From the NCBI GenBank assembly GCA_029263855.1, contig JAJUFC010000011.1:62001-126000 (forward strand): DNA of 64,000 nucleotides, read 5' to 3'. The position numbers were made by a program, and so were the translations under genes. The notes under the pieces were generated by a model. It did not search any database, was not told where the DNA came from, and worked only from the letters and a program-made list of their open reading frames with translations. Source of the DNA: Candidatus Thermochlorobacteriaceae bacterium (lineage in GTDB: Bacteria; Bacteroidota; Chlorobiia; Chlorobiales; Thermochlorobacteraceae). Below are positions 8,614 to 16,703 of the stretch, piece after piece; positions within the stretch are counted from its first letter, which is position 1, and each line of letters starts with the position of its first letter.

Positions 8614-10647
8614 ATGTTGCACATCAAGCGTTTGGTTGTCGTGCTGATTTTAGTGTTGAGCGCAGTTGCCTCGTCGTCGCTCACAGCCCAATCTTTCCAA
8701 CCGAACTTAAAGCAAAAAGTATTGAGCGCGAAAATCGCGCAGATTTTATCGAGCAACCACTATGAGCGTGTTACGCTTGACGATTCGCTATCGGTGGAGA
8801 TGTTCAATCGCTACTTAGACGCGCTCGATTACAATCACATTTACTTCCTGAAATCGGACATTCAGAACTTTGAGATATACCGCACCTCATTTGACGACGA
8901 TTTGAAAGTCGGCAATCTGACGGGCTGTTTTGAAATGTATGAAACCTTCAAAGCACGTTTCGATGAACGCTACGCCTATCTTTCAAAGTGCGTTTCCGAA
9001 GGATTTAATTTCAATACCGATGAAACCTTCAATACGGATTTGCACTCATACCCTTGGGCAAAAGACCGCGCCGAAATCGAAGACCGATGGCGAAAACTCT
9101 TGAAGAATCAAGCCCTTGAACTTAAACTCGCGGGCAAGAGCGATTCTGCCATTGCGGCAACAATCCTCACACGCTACGACGTGCAGAAGCGTAATTTAGA
9201 CAAATACAATGCCGACGATGTGTTCTCACTTTATCTCAATGCGTTTTGCGCCGCCATTGACCCGCACACGAACTACCTTGCTCCTGCCAACGCCGAAAAT
9301 TTCAAAATCGACATGAACCTTTCGCTCGAAGGCATTGGCGCACGACTTCAAACAGAAAATGAATACACAAAAATTTTTGAGGTCGTCCCCGGCGGACCTG
9401 CTTTCAAGAGCAAACTCTTAAACAAAGACGATAAAATCATCGCCGTTGCACAAGGCGACACAGGCGCGTTCGTCGATGTGATTGGTTGGCGCATTGACGA
9501 TGTGGTAAAACTCATTCGCGGACCGAAAGGCTCGGTAGTTCGACTCAACATCATTCCCGCCAGCGAAGGCGCGAACTCGCCGCCGAAAATCGTGCGCTTG
9601 GTGCGCGAAAAAGTCAACCTCGAGGAACAAGCCGCCAAAAAGAAACTTCTTTCCATCAAGCACAATGGCAAAACCTACAAAATCGGCGTGATTACCATTC
9701 CCAATTTTTATATGAACTTTGAGGAATACCAACGCGGCGATAAGAACTACCGAAGCACTACGCGCGATGTCAAGAAACTCATTACCGAATTGCAAAAAGA
9801 AAAAATTGATGGATTGCTCATCGACCTTCGCAACAACGGCGGCGGCGCGCTTCCCGAAGCTGTCTCGCTGACCGGCTTGTTCATTCCAAGCGGTCCTGCG
9901 GTTCAAGTGCGTAACCTTGATGGCTCGGTCGAGGTGCTCAAAGATGAAGATGACGAAGTGTTTTACAGCGGACCGCTCGCCGTGATGGTCAATCGATTCA
10001 GCGCGTCGGCTTCTGAAATTTTTGCGGGTGCGATTCAAGATTACAAGCGCGGCATCATTCTCGGCGACCGCACCTTCGGAAAAGGCACTGTTCAAAACCT
10101 GACCTCGCTCAATCGCTACATTCCCATCAAAGAGCCGCTCGGCGATTTGAAACTCACCATCGCAAAATTTTATCGCATTACCGGAAGTAGCACCCAACTT
10201 CGCGGCGTTTCGCCCGATGTCGCCTTCCCTTCTGTTTATCGCGACGGCGAAGTCGGCGAAGAAGCCGAACCGAAGGCTATGGCGTGGAGCCAAATCGCCC
10301 CAACCTCTTTTTCGCCTTACGGCGGCGTGAACGATAAACTGCTCGCCGAACTGCGCAAGCGACACGAACAGCGCATGAAAACCGATGAAGAACTCAAAGA
10401 GTATGCAAACGATATTGCCGAACTCAAAGCGCGTCGCGCCAATAAGACGATTTCCCTCAACGAAGCCGTCCGAAAAGCGGAGCGCGATGAACTTGAAAAA
10501 AAACGCTTAGCCAAGCAAAAGAAAGTAACGGTTAAACCGAAATCTGAACTACCCGACAATTCTGAAGAGGACGAGCCACAATCGTCAACCGACGCGGTGC
10601 TGAACGAAAGCGCGAGAATCGTCGCCGATATTATCGGCGTTTCTTAA
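8614..10647 (+). CDS. Tail-specific (C-terminal processing) protease, S41 family
   Basis: A 677-residue periplasmic serine protease of the Prc/Tsp type, which degrades or trims proteins at their C-termini. It has a signal peptide (MLHIKRLVVVLILVLSAVAS, cleaved after LTAQ), an N-terminal Tsp helical domain, a PDZ domain around 'GIGARLQTENEYTKIFEVVP', and the S41 core. The catalytic Ser (FSASASEIFAGA) and Lys (DRTFGKGTVQ) are both present. The C-terminal 100 residues are highly charged and coiled-coil-like. The open frame begins at 8512, but only the ATG at 8614 places the signal peptide correctly. Confidence 0.92.
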   Translation: MLHIKRLVVVLILVLSAVASSSLTAQSFQPNLKQKVLSAKIAQILSSNHYERVTLDDSLSVEMFNRYLDALDYNHIYFLKSDIQNFEIYRTSFDDDLKVGNLTGCFEMYETFKARFDERYAYLSKCVSEGFNFNTDETFNTDLHSYPWAKDRAEIEDRWRKLLKNQALELKLAGKSDSAIAATILTRYDVQKRNLDKYNADDVFSLYLNAFCAAIDPHTNYLAPANAENFKIDMNLSLEGIGARLQTENEYTKIFEVVPGGPAFKSKLLNKDDKIIAVAQGDTGAFVDVIGWRIDDVVKLIRGPKGSVVRLNIIPASEGANSPPKIVRLVREKVNLEEQAAKKKLLSIKHNGKTYKIGVITIPNFYMNFEEYQRGDKNYRSTTRDVKKLITELQKEKIDGLLIDLRNNGGGALPEAVSLTGLFIPSGPAVQVRNLDGSVEVLKDEDDEVFYSGPLAVMVNRFSASASEIFAGAIQDYKRGIILGDRTFGKGTVQNLTSLNRYIPIKEPLGDLKLTIAKFYRITGSSTQLRGVSPDVAFPSVYRDGEVGEEAEPKAMAWSQIAPTSFSPYGGVNDKLLAELRKRHEQRMKTDEELKEYANDIAELKARRANKTISLNEAVRKAERDELEKKRLAKQKKVTVKPKSELPDNSEEDEPQSSTDAVLNESARIVADIIGVS

Positions 10648-10679
10648 TTATCTTGTTGGAGAGAAATTCGGTATGCGTT

Positions 10680-12029
10680 ATGAATGGCAGCGTCTCTTTC
10701 AAATCAGCCCTTCAAGTGATTACAAAGCCGATTTGCGCCTTGTGGCTTTGCGCCTTGTGGCTTTCTGTTGGACAAGGTCTGCTTGCTCAACAAGGGTCGG
10801 GATTCGATAACCGTTTTGCTACCACGCGCGCTCCCGAATTCAATGCCGACATCATCGCCTTCAAAGACGATTCAACCAATGTAACTCGCCTGACGCTCTA
10901 CACGCGCATTTCTCATAATAAACTCTCTTTCGTCAAACGCGATTCTGCTTTCTATTGCTTTTATGAAATCAACGCCACATTCGTCGACAAAAATGGCCGG
11001 CTAGCGCATGAAGAACTTTTCATCGACACCATTCGCACCACCGATTATAAACGCACGATTGCCAAAGACATTTTCCACTCCAACAGTTTCACCTTCACGC
11101 TCTCGCCAAACACTTACACGGCGCACATTAAAATCATTGACCTTGAAAGCCGACGCGAGTATAAAGACACGCGCACTCTCGCGGTGAAAAATTTCACGCG
11201 CTCGGGCGTTCATCTTTCAACTGTGATGCTTGTCTTTACGCGCTTCGATTCCCTAACAGGCAAACTTGAGTATTACCCAAACCTCTCTGCCGCCATCATT
11301 CAAGACAAGACCGAACCGCAACTTTACTATGAAGTTTATGTTACTGACCGCGCCATTGATAGCCTCTACTTGAACTATAACATCGTCTCAAAATCTTACA
11401 AAGATGAAGTGGTCGATGAATACACGCGCACGTTTGTTTCCACAGGCAAGAAAACTCGCATTCTCGACACGCTCAGCATGCAGAAACTCAAAAGCGGCAA
11501 CTACCTTCTTACCATCAGCGCATTTGATAAATTCACCAAGCAAGTCTACGATAAGGCAACGCTCTTTTTCTTTACGCGCGTTTCAGGACAAGCCATGTTC
11601 ATTCGCAACTTAGACGAAGCCATCGAACAGCTTGAATACATCGCCGACGGCGACGAAATCGACAACATACGCGAAGCCAAATCGCCCGAAGAAAAACTCA
11701 AACGCTTTAATGCGTTCTGGGCGCGCGTCGACCCCACTCCCGACACGCCTGAAAATGAATTGATGATTGAGTATTACAGCCGAATTGAGTTCGCCAATCA
11801 AAATTTTTCGTCTTACTTTCAAGGATGGAAGAGCGACATGGGACGGGTGTATATCAAATATGGTCCGCCCGACTTCATTGAGCGACAACCGTTCAGCATG
11901 GACAGCCAGCCATATGAAATTTGGGAATACTATCAACACAACATTCGCTTGATTTTCGTCGATACTTCCGGCTTTGGGAATTATCGCTTAATCCGCCCCG
12001 AATGGGACGCGCGCAATCGTATTCGATGA
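10680..12029 (+). CDS. GWxTD domain-containing secreted protein
   Basis: A protein of about 449 residues with a hydrophobic N-terminal signal (around ICALWLCALWLSVGQGLLAQ). The C-terminus carries the GWxTD-domain signature, here GWKSDMGRVYIKYGPPD, followed by 'PYEIWEYY'. This domain is typical of Bacteroidota, Chlorobiota and Acidobacteriota exported proteins and its function is unknown. Start choice is uncertain: the frame opens at TTG 10653 or 10656, close to a GGAG at 10658, and the first in-frame ATG is at 10680. It follows the protease gene by about 30 bases, so the two may be co-transcribed. Confidence 0.8.
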   Translation: MNGSVSFKSALQVITKPICALWLCALWLSVGQGLLAQQGSGFDNRFATTRAPEFNADIIAFKDDSTNVTRLTLYTRISHNKLSFVKRDSAFYCFYEINATFVDKNGRLAHEELFIDTIRTTDYKRTIAKDIFHSNSFTFTLSPNTYTAHIKIIDLESRREYKDTRTLAVKNFTRSGVHLSTVMLVFTRFDSLTGKLEYYPNLSAAIIQDKTEPQLYYEVYVTDRAIDSLYLNYNIVSKSYKDEVVDEYTRTFVSTGKKTRILDTLSMQKLKSGNYLLTISAFDKFTKQVYDKATLFFFTRVSGQAMFIRNLDEAIEQLEYIADGDEIDNIREAKSPEEKLKRFNAFWARVDPTPDTPENELMIEYYSRIEFANQNFSSYFQGWKSDMGRVYIKYGPPDFIERQPFSMDSQPYEIWEYYQHNIRLIFVDTSGFGNYRLIRPEWDARNRIR

Positions 12030-12064
12030 TGATTGAAATTCAACCGCAGTTGGAGAAATGAGAA

Positions 12065-12090
12065 AAGCCGCTTTGCGCGGCTTGCCTGTT
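12065..12090 (-). terminator. Intrinsic terminator of the tRNA-Ala gene
   Basis: The inverted repeat AAGCCGC / GCGGCTT (12065-12071 and 12077-12083) has a 5-base loop. On the minus strand it is followed by TTTTCTCATTT. It lies 34 bases after the 3' end of the tRNA, and may also stop plus-strand transcripts from the GWxTD gene. Confidence 0.6.
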
Positions 12091-12116
12091 GTAGCATCTT
12101 GTGAAGTAGGCTTTTG

Positions 12117-12189
12117 TGGAGATAAGGAGAGTCGAACTCCTGACCTTTGCAGTGCGATTGCAACGCTCTACCAACTGAGCTATATCCCC
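12117..12189 (-). tRNA. tRNA-Ala, anticodon CGC
   Basis: Seventy-three bases fold as a complete cloverleaf. The acceptor stem is GGGGATA/TATCTCC, the D-arm GCTC..GAGC, the anticodon stem TTGCA/TGCAA with loop ATCGCAC (anticodon CGC), and the T-stem AGGAG/CTCCT with a 7-base loop. The third acceptor pair is G3:U70, the alanine identity element. The discriminator is A and CCA is not encoded. It reads the alanine codon GCG, which is common in the surrounding genes. Confidence 0.95.
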
Positions 12190-12214
12190 AAAGTTAAAGA
12201 ACAAATTTGAAGTG

Positions 12215-12245
12215 CGAAGATACAAGGTGCAAATGATGTTTGCAA
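12215..12245 (-). promoter_or_regulatory. Putative promoter of tRNA-Ala (TTG-N20-TATCTTCG)
   Basis: On the minus strand a TTG (12245-12243) is followed after 20 bases by TATCTTCG (12222-12215), 25 bases before the tRNA 5' end. The arrangement matches the Bacteroidota promoter form TTTG-N19-21-TAnnTTTG closely. Confidence 0.45.
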
Positions 12246-12399
12246 GCACTTTGTTTGTAACCCTCGCCTCGTAAAATAAAAAAAATTCATTTGGAATTGA
12301 AGTCGCAATTTTTAACATTTGCCCGATTCAACATTGCGAGCCGTTTTCCTGTTACTCGCACAATGAGAAGGAGCATAACCGCCTCAAACAAAAACAACC

Positions 12400-13773
12400 A
12401 TGTGGCATAACAACATTCTCGAAACCATTGGCAATACGCCGATTGTCAAAATCAATCGCCTTGCTAAACATTTGAAGCCAACCATCTTGGCGAAAATTGA
12501 ATACACCAATCCCGGCGGTAGCATCAAAGACCGAATCGGCGTGGCGATGATTGAAGACGCGGAACGCTCGGGCAAAATTAAGCCCGGTGCCACGATTATT
12601 GAATGGACAGCGGGCAACACAGGCATTGGACTTGCGCTCGTCTGCGCCGTCAAAGGCTATAAACTCATTGCCGTTATGCCCGATAAAGTTTCACAAGAGA
12701 AAATTGATTTGCTTCGCGCACTCGGTGCGGAAGTCGTCATCACCCCGACGGCGGTCAAGCCCGACGACCCGCGTAGCGTCTATAGCGTTACTGAGCATCT
12801 TGCAAAAACAATTCCGAACAGTTACTACCCCAATCAATTCGAGAACCCACGAAACCCTGAAATTCATTTTGCAGCCACAGGCAAAGAAATTTGGGAACAA
12901 ACCGAAGGCAAGGTTACGCACGTCGTAGCGGCAATGGGCACGGGCGGCACAATTTCAGGCGTTGCGAAATTCCTCAAATCCAAAAATCCCGCGATAAAGT
13001 GCGTCGGCGTTGATTCGCAAGGCTCTGCCTATTCGCATTATTTCAAAACGGGTCAAGTTCCAACGGAATTGGGCTTGTGGAAAGTCGAAGGAATGGGCGG
13101 CGGAAAAATTCCAAAGACGGCGGATTTTCAAATTCTCGATGACGTCGTTTCCGTTTCCGACAAAGATGCGTTCAACTGCGCGCGCGACCTTTCACAAATG
13201 GAAGGCATTTTCGCCGGCGGCTCATCGGGCGCGACCATGTTCGCCACCCTTCAACTCTCTAAGTCGCTTGACGACTCAGATGTCGTCGTCGCCTTGATTA
13301 CAGACACAGGCGAGCGTTACATCAGCAAAATGTATAACGACATTTGGATGAAAGAAAACAACTTTTCACGCAGTCTGCGTGGCGATAAGTCGAGCGTAAC
13401 CGCACTTGATATTGCCCAGCAAAAGCGCGATGGATTACTTTATGTTGTTCCTGAAACCACGCTTGCCGAAACGTTTGAGTTGATGCAAAAGCACGAAGTT
13501 TCCCAAGTCCCTGTGCTGAGCGACGGTGCTGTGATTGGAAGCGTCAGCGAAAATAAAATTTTAAGCATTCTCATCAGCGACGACAAAGCCAAAGCCAACA
13601 AGGTCATCGGCTACATGGAAAAGCCATTTCCAATTGTCGCACCTGAAACTAAACTTGCCGATGTTTCAAAAGAATTTACGCGCGAAAATTCCGCCGTTTT
13701 GGTTGAACTTCCCGACTCGACCTTGCAGATTATCACGAAATCCGATGTCATCGCCGCAATTACCGCATCATAA
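12400..13773 (+). CDS. cbs: Cystathionine beta-synthase (PLP enzyme with C-terminal CBS domains)
   Basis: A 457-residue protein. Residues 1-320 form the PLP fold-type II domain, with the Schiff-base lysine K43 in NPGGSIKDR and the phosphate loop MGTGGTISG. Residues about 335-457 form a pair of CBS domains, which bind adenosyl ligands. This layout is that of cystathionine beta-synthase, joining serine and homocysteine, although O-acetylserine activity cannot be excluded. The substrate loop reads EWTAGNTG, whereas most relatives have EATSGNTG or EPTSGNTG; the Trp is unusual. The ATG at 12400 gives the normal N-terminus. Neighbours are unrelated. Confidence 0.9.
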   Translation: MWHNNILETIGNTPIVKINRLAKHLKPTILAKIEYTNPGGSIKDRIGVAMIEDAERSGKIKPGATIIEWTAGNTGIGLALVCAVKGYKLIAVMPDKVSQEKIDLLRALGAEVVITPTAVKPDDPRSVYSVTEHLAKTIPNSYYPNQFENPRNPEIHFAATGKEIWEQTEGKVTHVVAAMGTGGTISGVAKFLKSKNPAIKCVGVDSQGSAYSHYFKTGQVPTELGLWKVEGMGGGKIPKTADFQILDDVVSVSDKDAFNCARDLSQMEGIFAGGSSGATMFATLQLSKSLDDSDVVVALITDTGERYISKMYNDIWMKENNFSRSLRGDKSSVTALDIAQQKRDGLLYVVPETTLAETFELMQKHEVSQVPVLSDGAVIGSVSENKILSILISDDKAKANKVIGYMEKPFPIVAPETKLADVSKEFTRENSAVLVELPDSTLQIITKSDVIAAITAS

Positions 13774-13824
13774 AAGTTCTTTTTGTATTTAAGCCAAGTT
13801 CCCTTGAAAAGAGGGAAAGTTTTT

Positions 13825-13832
13825 TATATTTG
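13825..13832 (+). promoter_or_regulatory. Putative -7 promoter box (TATATTTG)
   Basis: TATATTTG is an exact match to the Bacteroidota TAnnTTTG box and lies 23 bases before the TTG start of the zinc-ribbon gene. A GGAG at 13847 serves as the ribosome binding site. Confidence 0.4.
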
Positions 13833-13855
13833 CAACCCTTTTTATAGGAGCAACC

Positions 13856-14488
13856 TTGAAACCGCGAACAGCAACAAAGAAAAAATCGCCCGCAAAGCCC
13901 AAAGCAACCGATACGAAAAAGTCGGACAACGGCATTTCAGCCGAATCGCACAACAACGGGCGCGCTACACCGGTGTTCAATGCCGAGAAGCGTGACGCGA
14001 TTAAAGCGGGTAAAATTAAAGATATTCACTGCGACGTGTGCGGCATTACCGGCGGATGGGAATACGTCGGCGATTGGCACCCGAATGAAATTCCTCGCGA
14101 TTCGGACGTTGAGCCGCCCGAAGAAAATACAGAGCCGAAGTATTGGCTTCGCTGTAAAAATTGCTCCGCCGTCTCGGTCATTGAGGAATGGAAAATTCAA
14201 ATTAACCGCGAAAAGAATTTGGACGAATTAACGCTTGACGATTGCGTAACTTATACGCCGCAGGGCATTTACCGCGTTGGCGACGCTATCTACCATAAAG
14301 CCTTAAACAAAATTGGCATTGTGCGCTCCAAGCAACTCACGAACAGCGGTGCAAGTGCCGTAACGATTGAGTTTCGCGACCTGGGCATGCGCCAACTTCT
14401 TGAAAACGTATCGATTGATGAAAACGGCACGGTTTCAGACCCGGGCAAGAAAGGCAAGCTCAAACTAAAAAAAATCAGCAAGCGTTAA
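13856..14488 (+). CDS. Hypothetical zinc-ribbon protein with basic N-terminus
   Basis: A 210-residue protein of unknown family. The first 30 residues are Lys/Ala/Pro-rich (MKPRTATKKKSPAKPK), suggesting nucleic-acid binding. Two CxxC pairs, CDVCG near residue 60 and CKNC near residue 100, would make a zinc ribbon. The C-terminal third (GDAIYHKALNKIGIVR... VTIEF) looks like a small SH3-like barrel, as in CarD-type or transcription-associated proteins; that is a weak comparison. The start is TTG at 13856, six bases after a GGAG, with a promoter-like TATATTTG upstream. It precedes rpsU. Confidence 0.7.
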   Translation: MKPRTATKKKSPAKPKATDTKKSDNGISAESHNNGRATPVFNAEKRDAIKAGKIKDIHCDVCGITGGWEYVGDWHPNEIPRDSDVEPPEENTEPKYWLRCKNCSAVSVIEEWKIQINREKNLDELTLDDCVTYTPQGIYRVGDAIYHKALNKIGIVRSKQLTNSGASAVTIEFRDLGMRQLLENVSIDENGTVSDPGKKGKLKLKKISKR

Positions 14489-14563
14489 TTGATACTGTCT
14501 TTCAGCAAGTTTCATAACTTTCATTCATAACTTAAACCAGCCAACTCAAAGGAGGTGAATCTC

Positions 14564-14761
14564 TTGGTAGGTGTTCAATCGTTAGAAAACGAACCCGTTG
14601 ATAAGATGCTCAAACGCTTCAAGAAGAAGTATGAACGTTCAGGCACATTGAAAGAATTTCGTGCGCGCACGTTTTTCACGAAGCCTTCGGTCAATAATCG
14701 TTTGAAGCGTTCTCGCAGCAAACGTCGTGCTCAACGAGCCAACGAAGAAATGAACACTTAA
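14564..14761 (+). CDS. rpsU: 30S ribosomal protein S21
   Basis: A 65-residue basic protein with the S21 core ([16 protein letters not shown]...[12 protein letters not shown]) and an Arg/Lys-rich tail. It binds the 30S platform near the anti-Shine-Dalgarno region. The start is decided by the sequence AAAGGAGGTGAATCTC-TTG: the GTG at 14555 lies inside a perfect Shine-Dalgarno sequence and cannot be the start, while the TTG at 14564 is well spaced from it and gives the usual N-terminus (VGVQ). A terminator follows directly. Confidence 0.92.
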   Translation: MVGVQSLENEPVDKMLKRFKKKYERSGTLKEFRARTFFTKPSVNNRLKRSRSKRRAQRANEEMNT

Positions 14762-14780
14762 TCGTGTTTCATCACAGCAC

Positions 14781-14820
14781 AAAGGCAATTTCAGTTTTGA
14801 GGTTGCCTTTTCTTTTTTGT
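14781..14820 (+). terminator. Intrinsic terminator after rpsU
   Basis: The inverted repeat AAAGGCAA (14781-14788) / TTGCCTTT (14803-14810) is followed by TCTTTTTTGTTTT. It lies 20 bases after the rpsU stop and just ahead of aroA. Confidence 0.8.
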
Positions 14821-14826
14821 TTTATC

Positions 14827-16119
14827 ATGAAACCTCAATTTTGTGGCACAGTTACTGCCCTTCCGCCCGATAAATCCATTTCGCACCGCGCCGCGCTCAT
14901 TGGCGCGATTTCTACGGGAGAGACGCGCATCGAGAATTTTTCCGCAGGCGAAGACAATCAATCCACCCTTTCCGCCCTCGCGCAACTCGGCGTTCAAATC
15001 CAACAAGAAGTTTCACAAACGCGCTCGGTCGTCATTCGCTCCAACGGGCTGTTTGACTTGAAGCCAAGCCAAACGCCGATTCAGTGCAATAATTCAGGCT
15101 CAACGATGCGCATGCTCGCGGGCATTTTGGCGGCGCAACCCTTCCGCTCCACCCTCATCGGCGACGACTCCTTGATGAAGCGACCGATGAAACGCATCGC
15201 AACGCCGCTCGCGCAGATGGGAGCGCAACTTGCTCTTTCCGCAAGCGACACCGCGCCGATTCACATTCACGGCAAGAAGCCACTTTCGCCGATTGCCTAT
15301 CAAACGCCTGTTGCGTCGGCACAAGTGAAATCGTGCGTCATTTTCGCCGCACTGCATGCCGATGGCACAAGCGAAATTTCAGAAGCCATTCAAACACGCA
15401 ATCATACCGAAACCATGCTTGGGCTTATCAATCCCAGTTCGCCTGAAAAGCCTGATAAAATCAAGGTGCGCGGCTTGCAACCGATTGACGCGAAATCGTT
15501 TTTCGTTCCGTCCGACCCTTCCGCCTCGTGCTTTTTGATCGCGCTCGCGCTTCTCTCCAAAAGTCCCGAACTCATCTTGAAAAATGTTTGCCTGAACCCA
15601 ACGAGAACGGGATTCCTAACGATTCTTGCACAAGCGGGCGTAGCGATTCAAACGGACTCGGTCAGAACGATTGGCGGCGAAACCATCGGCGACCTTGTTT
15701 GCGCCAACGCCTCGCTCCAAGAGCCGCTTCGCATTTCCGACAAAGCCCTCGTCGCCAACGCCATCGACGAACTGCCAATGCTCGCCGTCCTCTCCTCTCT
15801 CGCAACAAACAAATTCGAACTTCATCGCGCCGAAGAACTGCGCGCCAAAGAAAGCGACCGCATTTCCGCCCTCGTCTTGAACTTGCAAGCATTAGGCTTT
15901 ATCTGCGAAACCTTCCACGACGGCTTCGTCGTTAAAGGACGAAAAACCGTTTCCAACAAGAAAATTCACATACAAACATTCAACGACCACCGCATTGCGA
16001 TGAGTTTTGGGATTGCAAGTTATTTTTGCGATGCAGAACTTGCATTGGATAATCCGGACTGCGCCGCCGTCTCATTTCCAAATTTTTTTAGCCTTATTGA
16101 AGGCTTAAAACAATTATAA
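14827..16119 (+). CDS. aroA: 3-phosphoshikimate 1-carboxyvinyltransferase (EPSP synthase)
   Basis: A 430-residue cytosolic enzyme of the shikimate pathway that joins phosphoenolpyruvate to shikimate 3-phosphate. The signatures are all present: PPDKSISHRAALIGAI at the N-terminus, NSGSTMRMLAG for PEP binding, and RAEELRAKESDRI and FNDHRIAMSFGIA in the C-terminal domain. An earlier in-frame GTG at 14764 overlaps the terminator of rpsU, so the ATG at 14827 is preferred and starts at the family position. The residue context NSGSTMRM is of the glyphosate-sensitive class I type, by motif only. Confidence 0.95.
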   Translation: MKPQFCGTVTALPPDKSISHRAALIGAISTGETRIENFSAGEDNQSTLSALAQLGVQIQQEVSQTRSVVIRSNGLFDLKPSQTPIQCNNSGSTMRMLAGILAAQPFRSTLIGDDSLMKRPMKRIATPLAQMGAQLALSASDTAPIHIHGKKPLSPIAYQTPVASAQVKSCVIFAALHADGTSEISEAIQTRNHTETMLGLINPSSPEKPDKIKVRGLQPIDAKSFFVPSDPSASCFLIALALLSKSPELILKNVCLNPTRTGFLTILAQAGVAIQTDSVRTIGGETIGDLVCANASLQEPLRISDKALVANAIDELPMLAVLSSLATNKFELHRAEELRAKESDRISALVLNLQALGFICETFHDGFVVKGRKTVSNKKIHIQTFNDHRIAMSFGIASYFCDAELALDNPDCAAVSFPNFFSLIEGLKQL

Positions 16120-16145
16120 GTTTATTGCAATAACGGAAACAAATT

Positions 16146-16697
16146 ATGCACAAATTTCACCTTCTTTTGATGCTCCTTTTCAGTGTCGTGCTCCTGCACT
16201 CGTGCGATGACACTTCAACGGGTTTCGTAACCCCGCCGCCGCGCACGATTTCCTCGTTCCGATTGCTTGCTCCCACTCAAAATGCCACCATCACGCTTAC
16301 GCCCAACGACAGCCTGCAATTCGCATGGGAAATCCCTAACGACATTGGCACGGTTTCGCGCTATACGCTCATTTTGGACAACGACGACACGCTCACCAAT
16401 GGGCGCATTCTCACGCTCGCACTTCCTTATGTTGATACCATTTTCTCAACCCAAATTTCTTATATCCGCGACTCCACAGGCGTGCTTGTTCCCAAAGATA
16501 CAACTATTGAACGTGTTGCTATCAAACATCTTATGCCTTATCAAGTTTTATCAAACTTGCCCGCCATTACGCCGCCCAAAGACACGCTTTCAACCGATAC
16601 GCTCTTTTACACGGTGAATGCCACAAGTTCTACTGGCGCAGTATTGCGCTCGACTGATTTTCTTAAGTTTGCCTTGATACTTCAACCGAACCGATGA
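16146..16697 (+). CDS. Hypothetical lipoprotein
   Basis: A 183-residue protein with a lipoprotein signal peptide (MHKFHLLLMLLFSVVLLHSC), the lipobox ending at Cys20, followed by an acidic DDTS. The rest is rich in beta strands and has the look of a single Ig-like or SusE-like domain (residues 35-180, 'FRLLAPTQNATITLTP'), but I cannot name the family. It would sit on the periplasmic or outer membrane. It lies between aroA and a GlcD-like gene, close enough (6 bases) to the latter to be co-transcribed. Confidence 0.7.
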   Translation: MHKFHLLLMLLFSVVLLHSCDDTSTGFVTPPPRTISSFRLLAPTQNATITLTPNDSLQFAWEIPNDIGTVSRYTLILDNDDTLTNGRILTLALPYVDTIFSTQISYIRDSTGVLVPKDTTIERVAIKHLMPYQVLSNLPAITPPKDTLSTDTLFYTVNATSSTGAVLRSTDFLKFALILQPNR

Positions 16698-16703
16698 TAG
16701 AAG

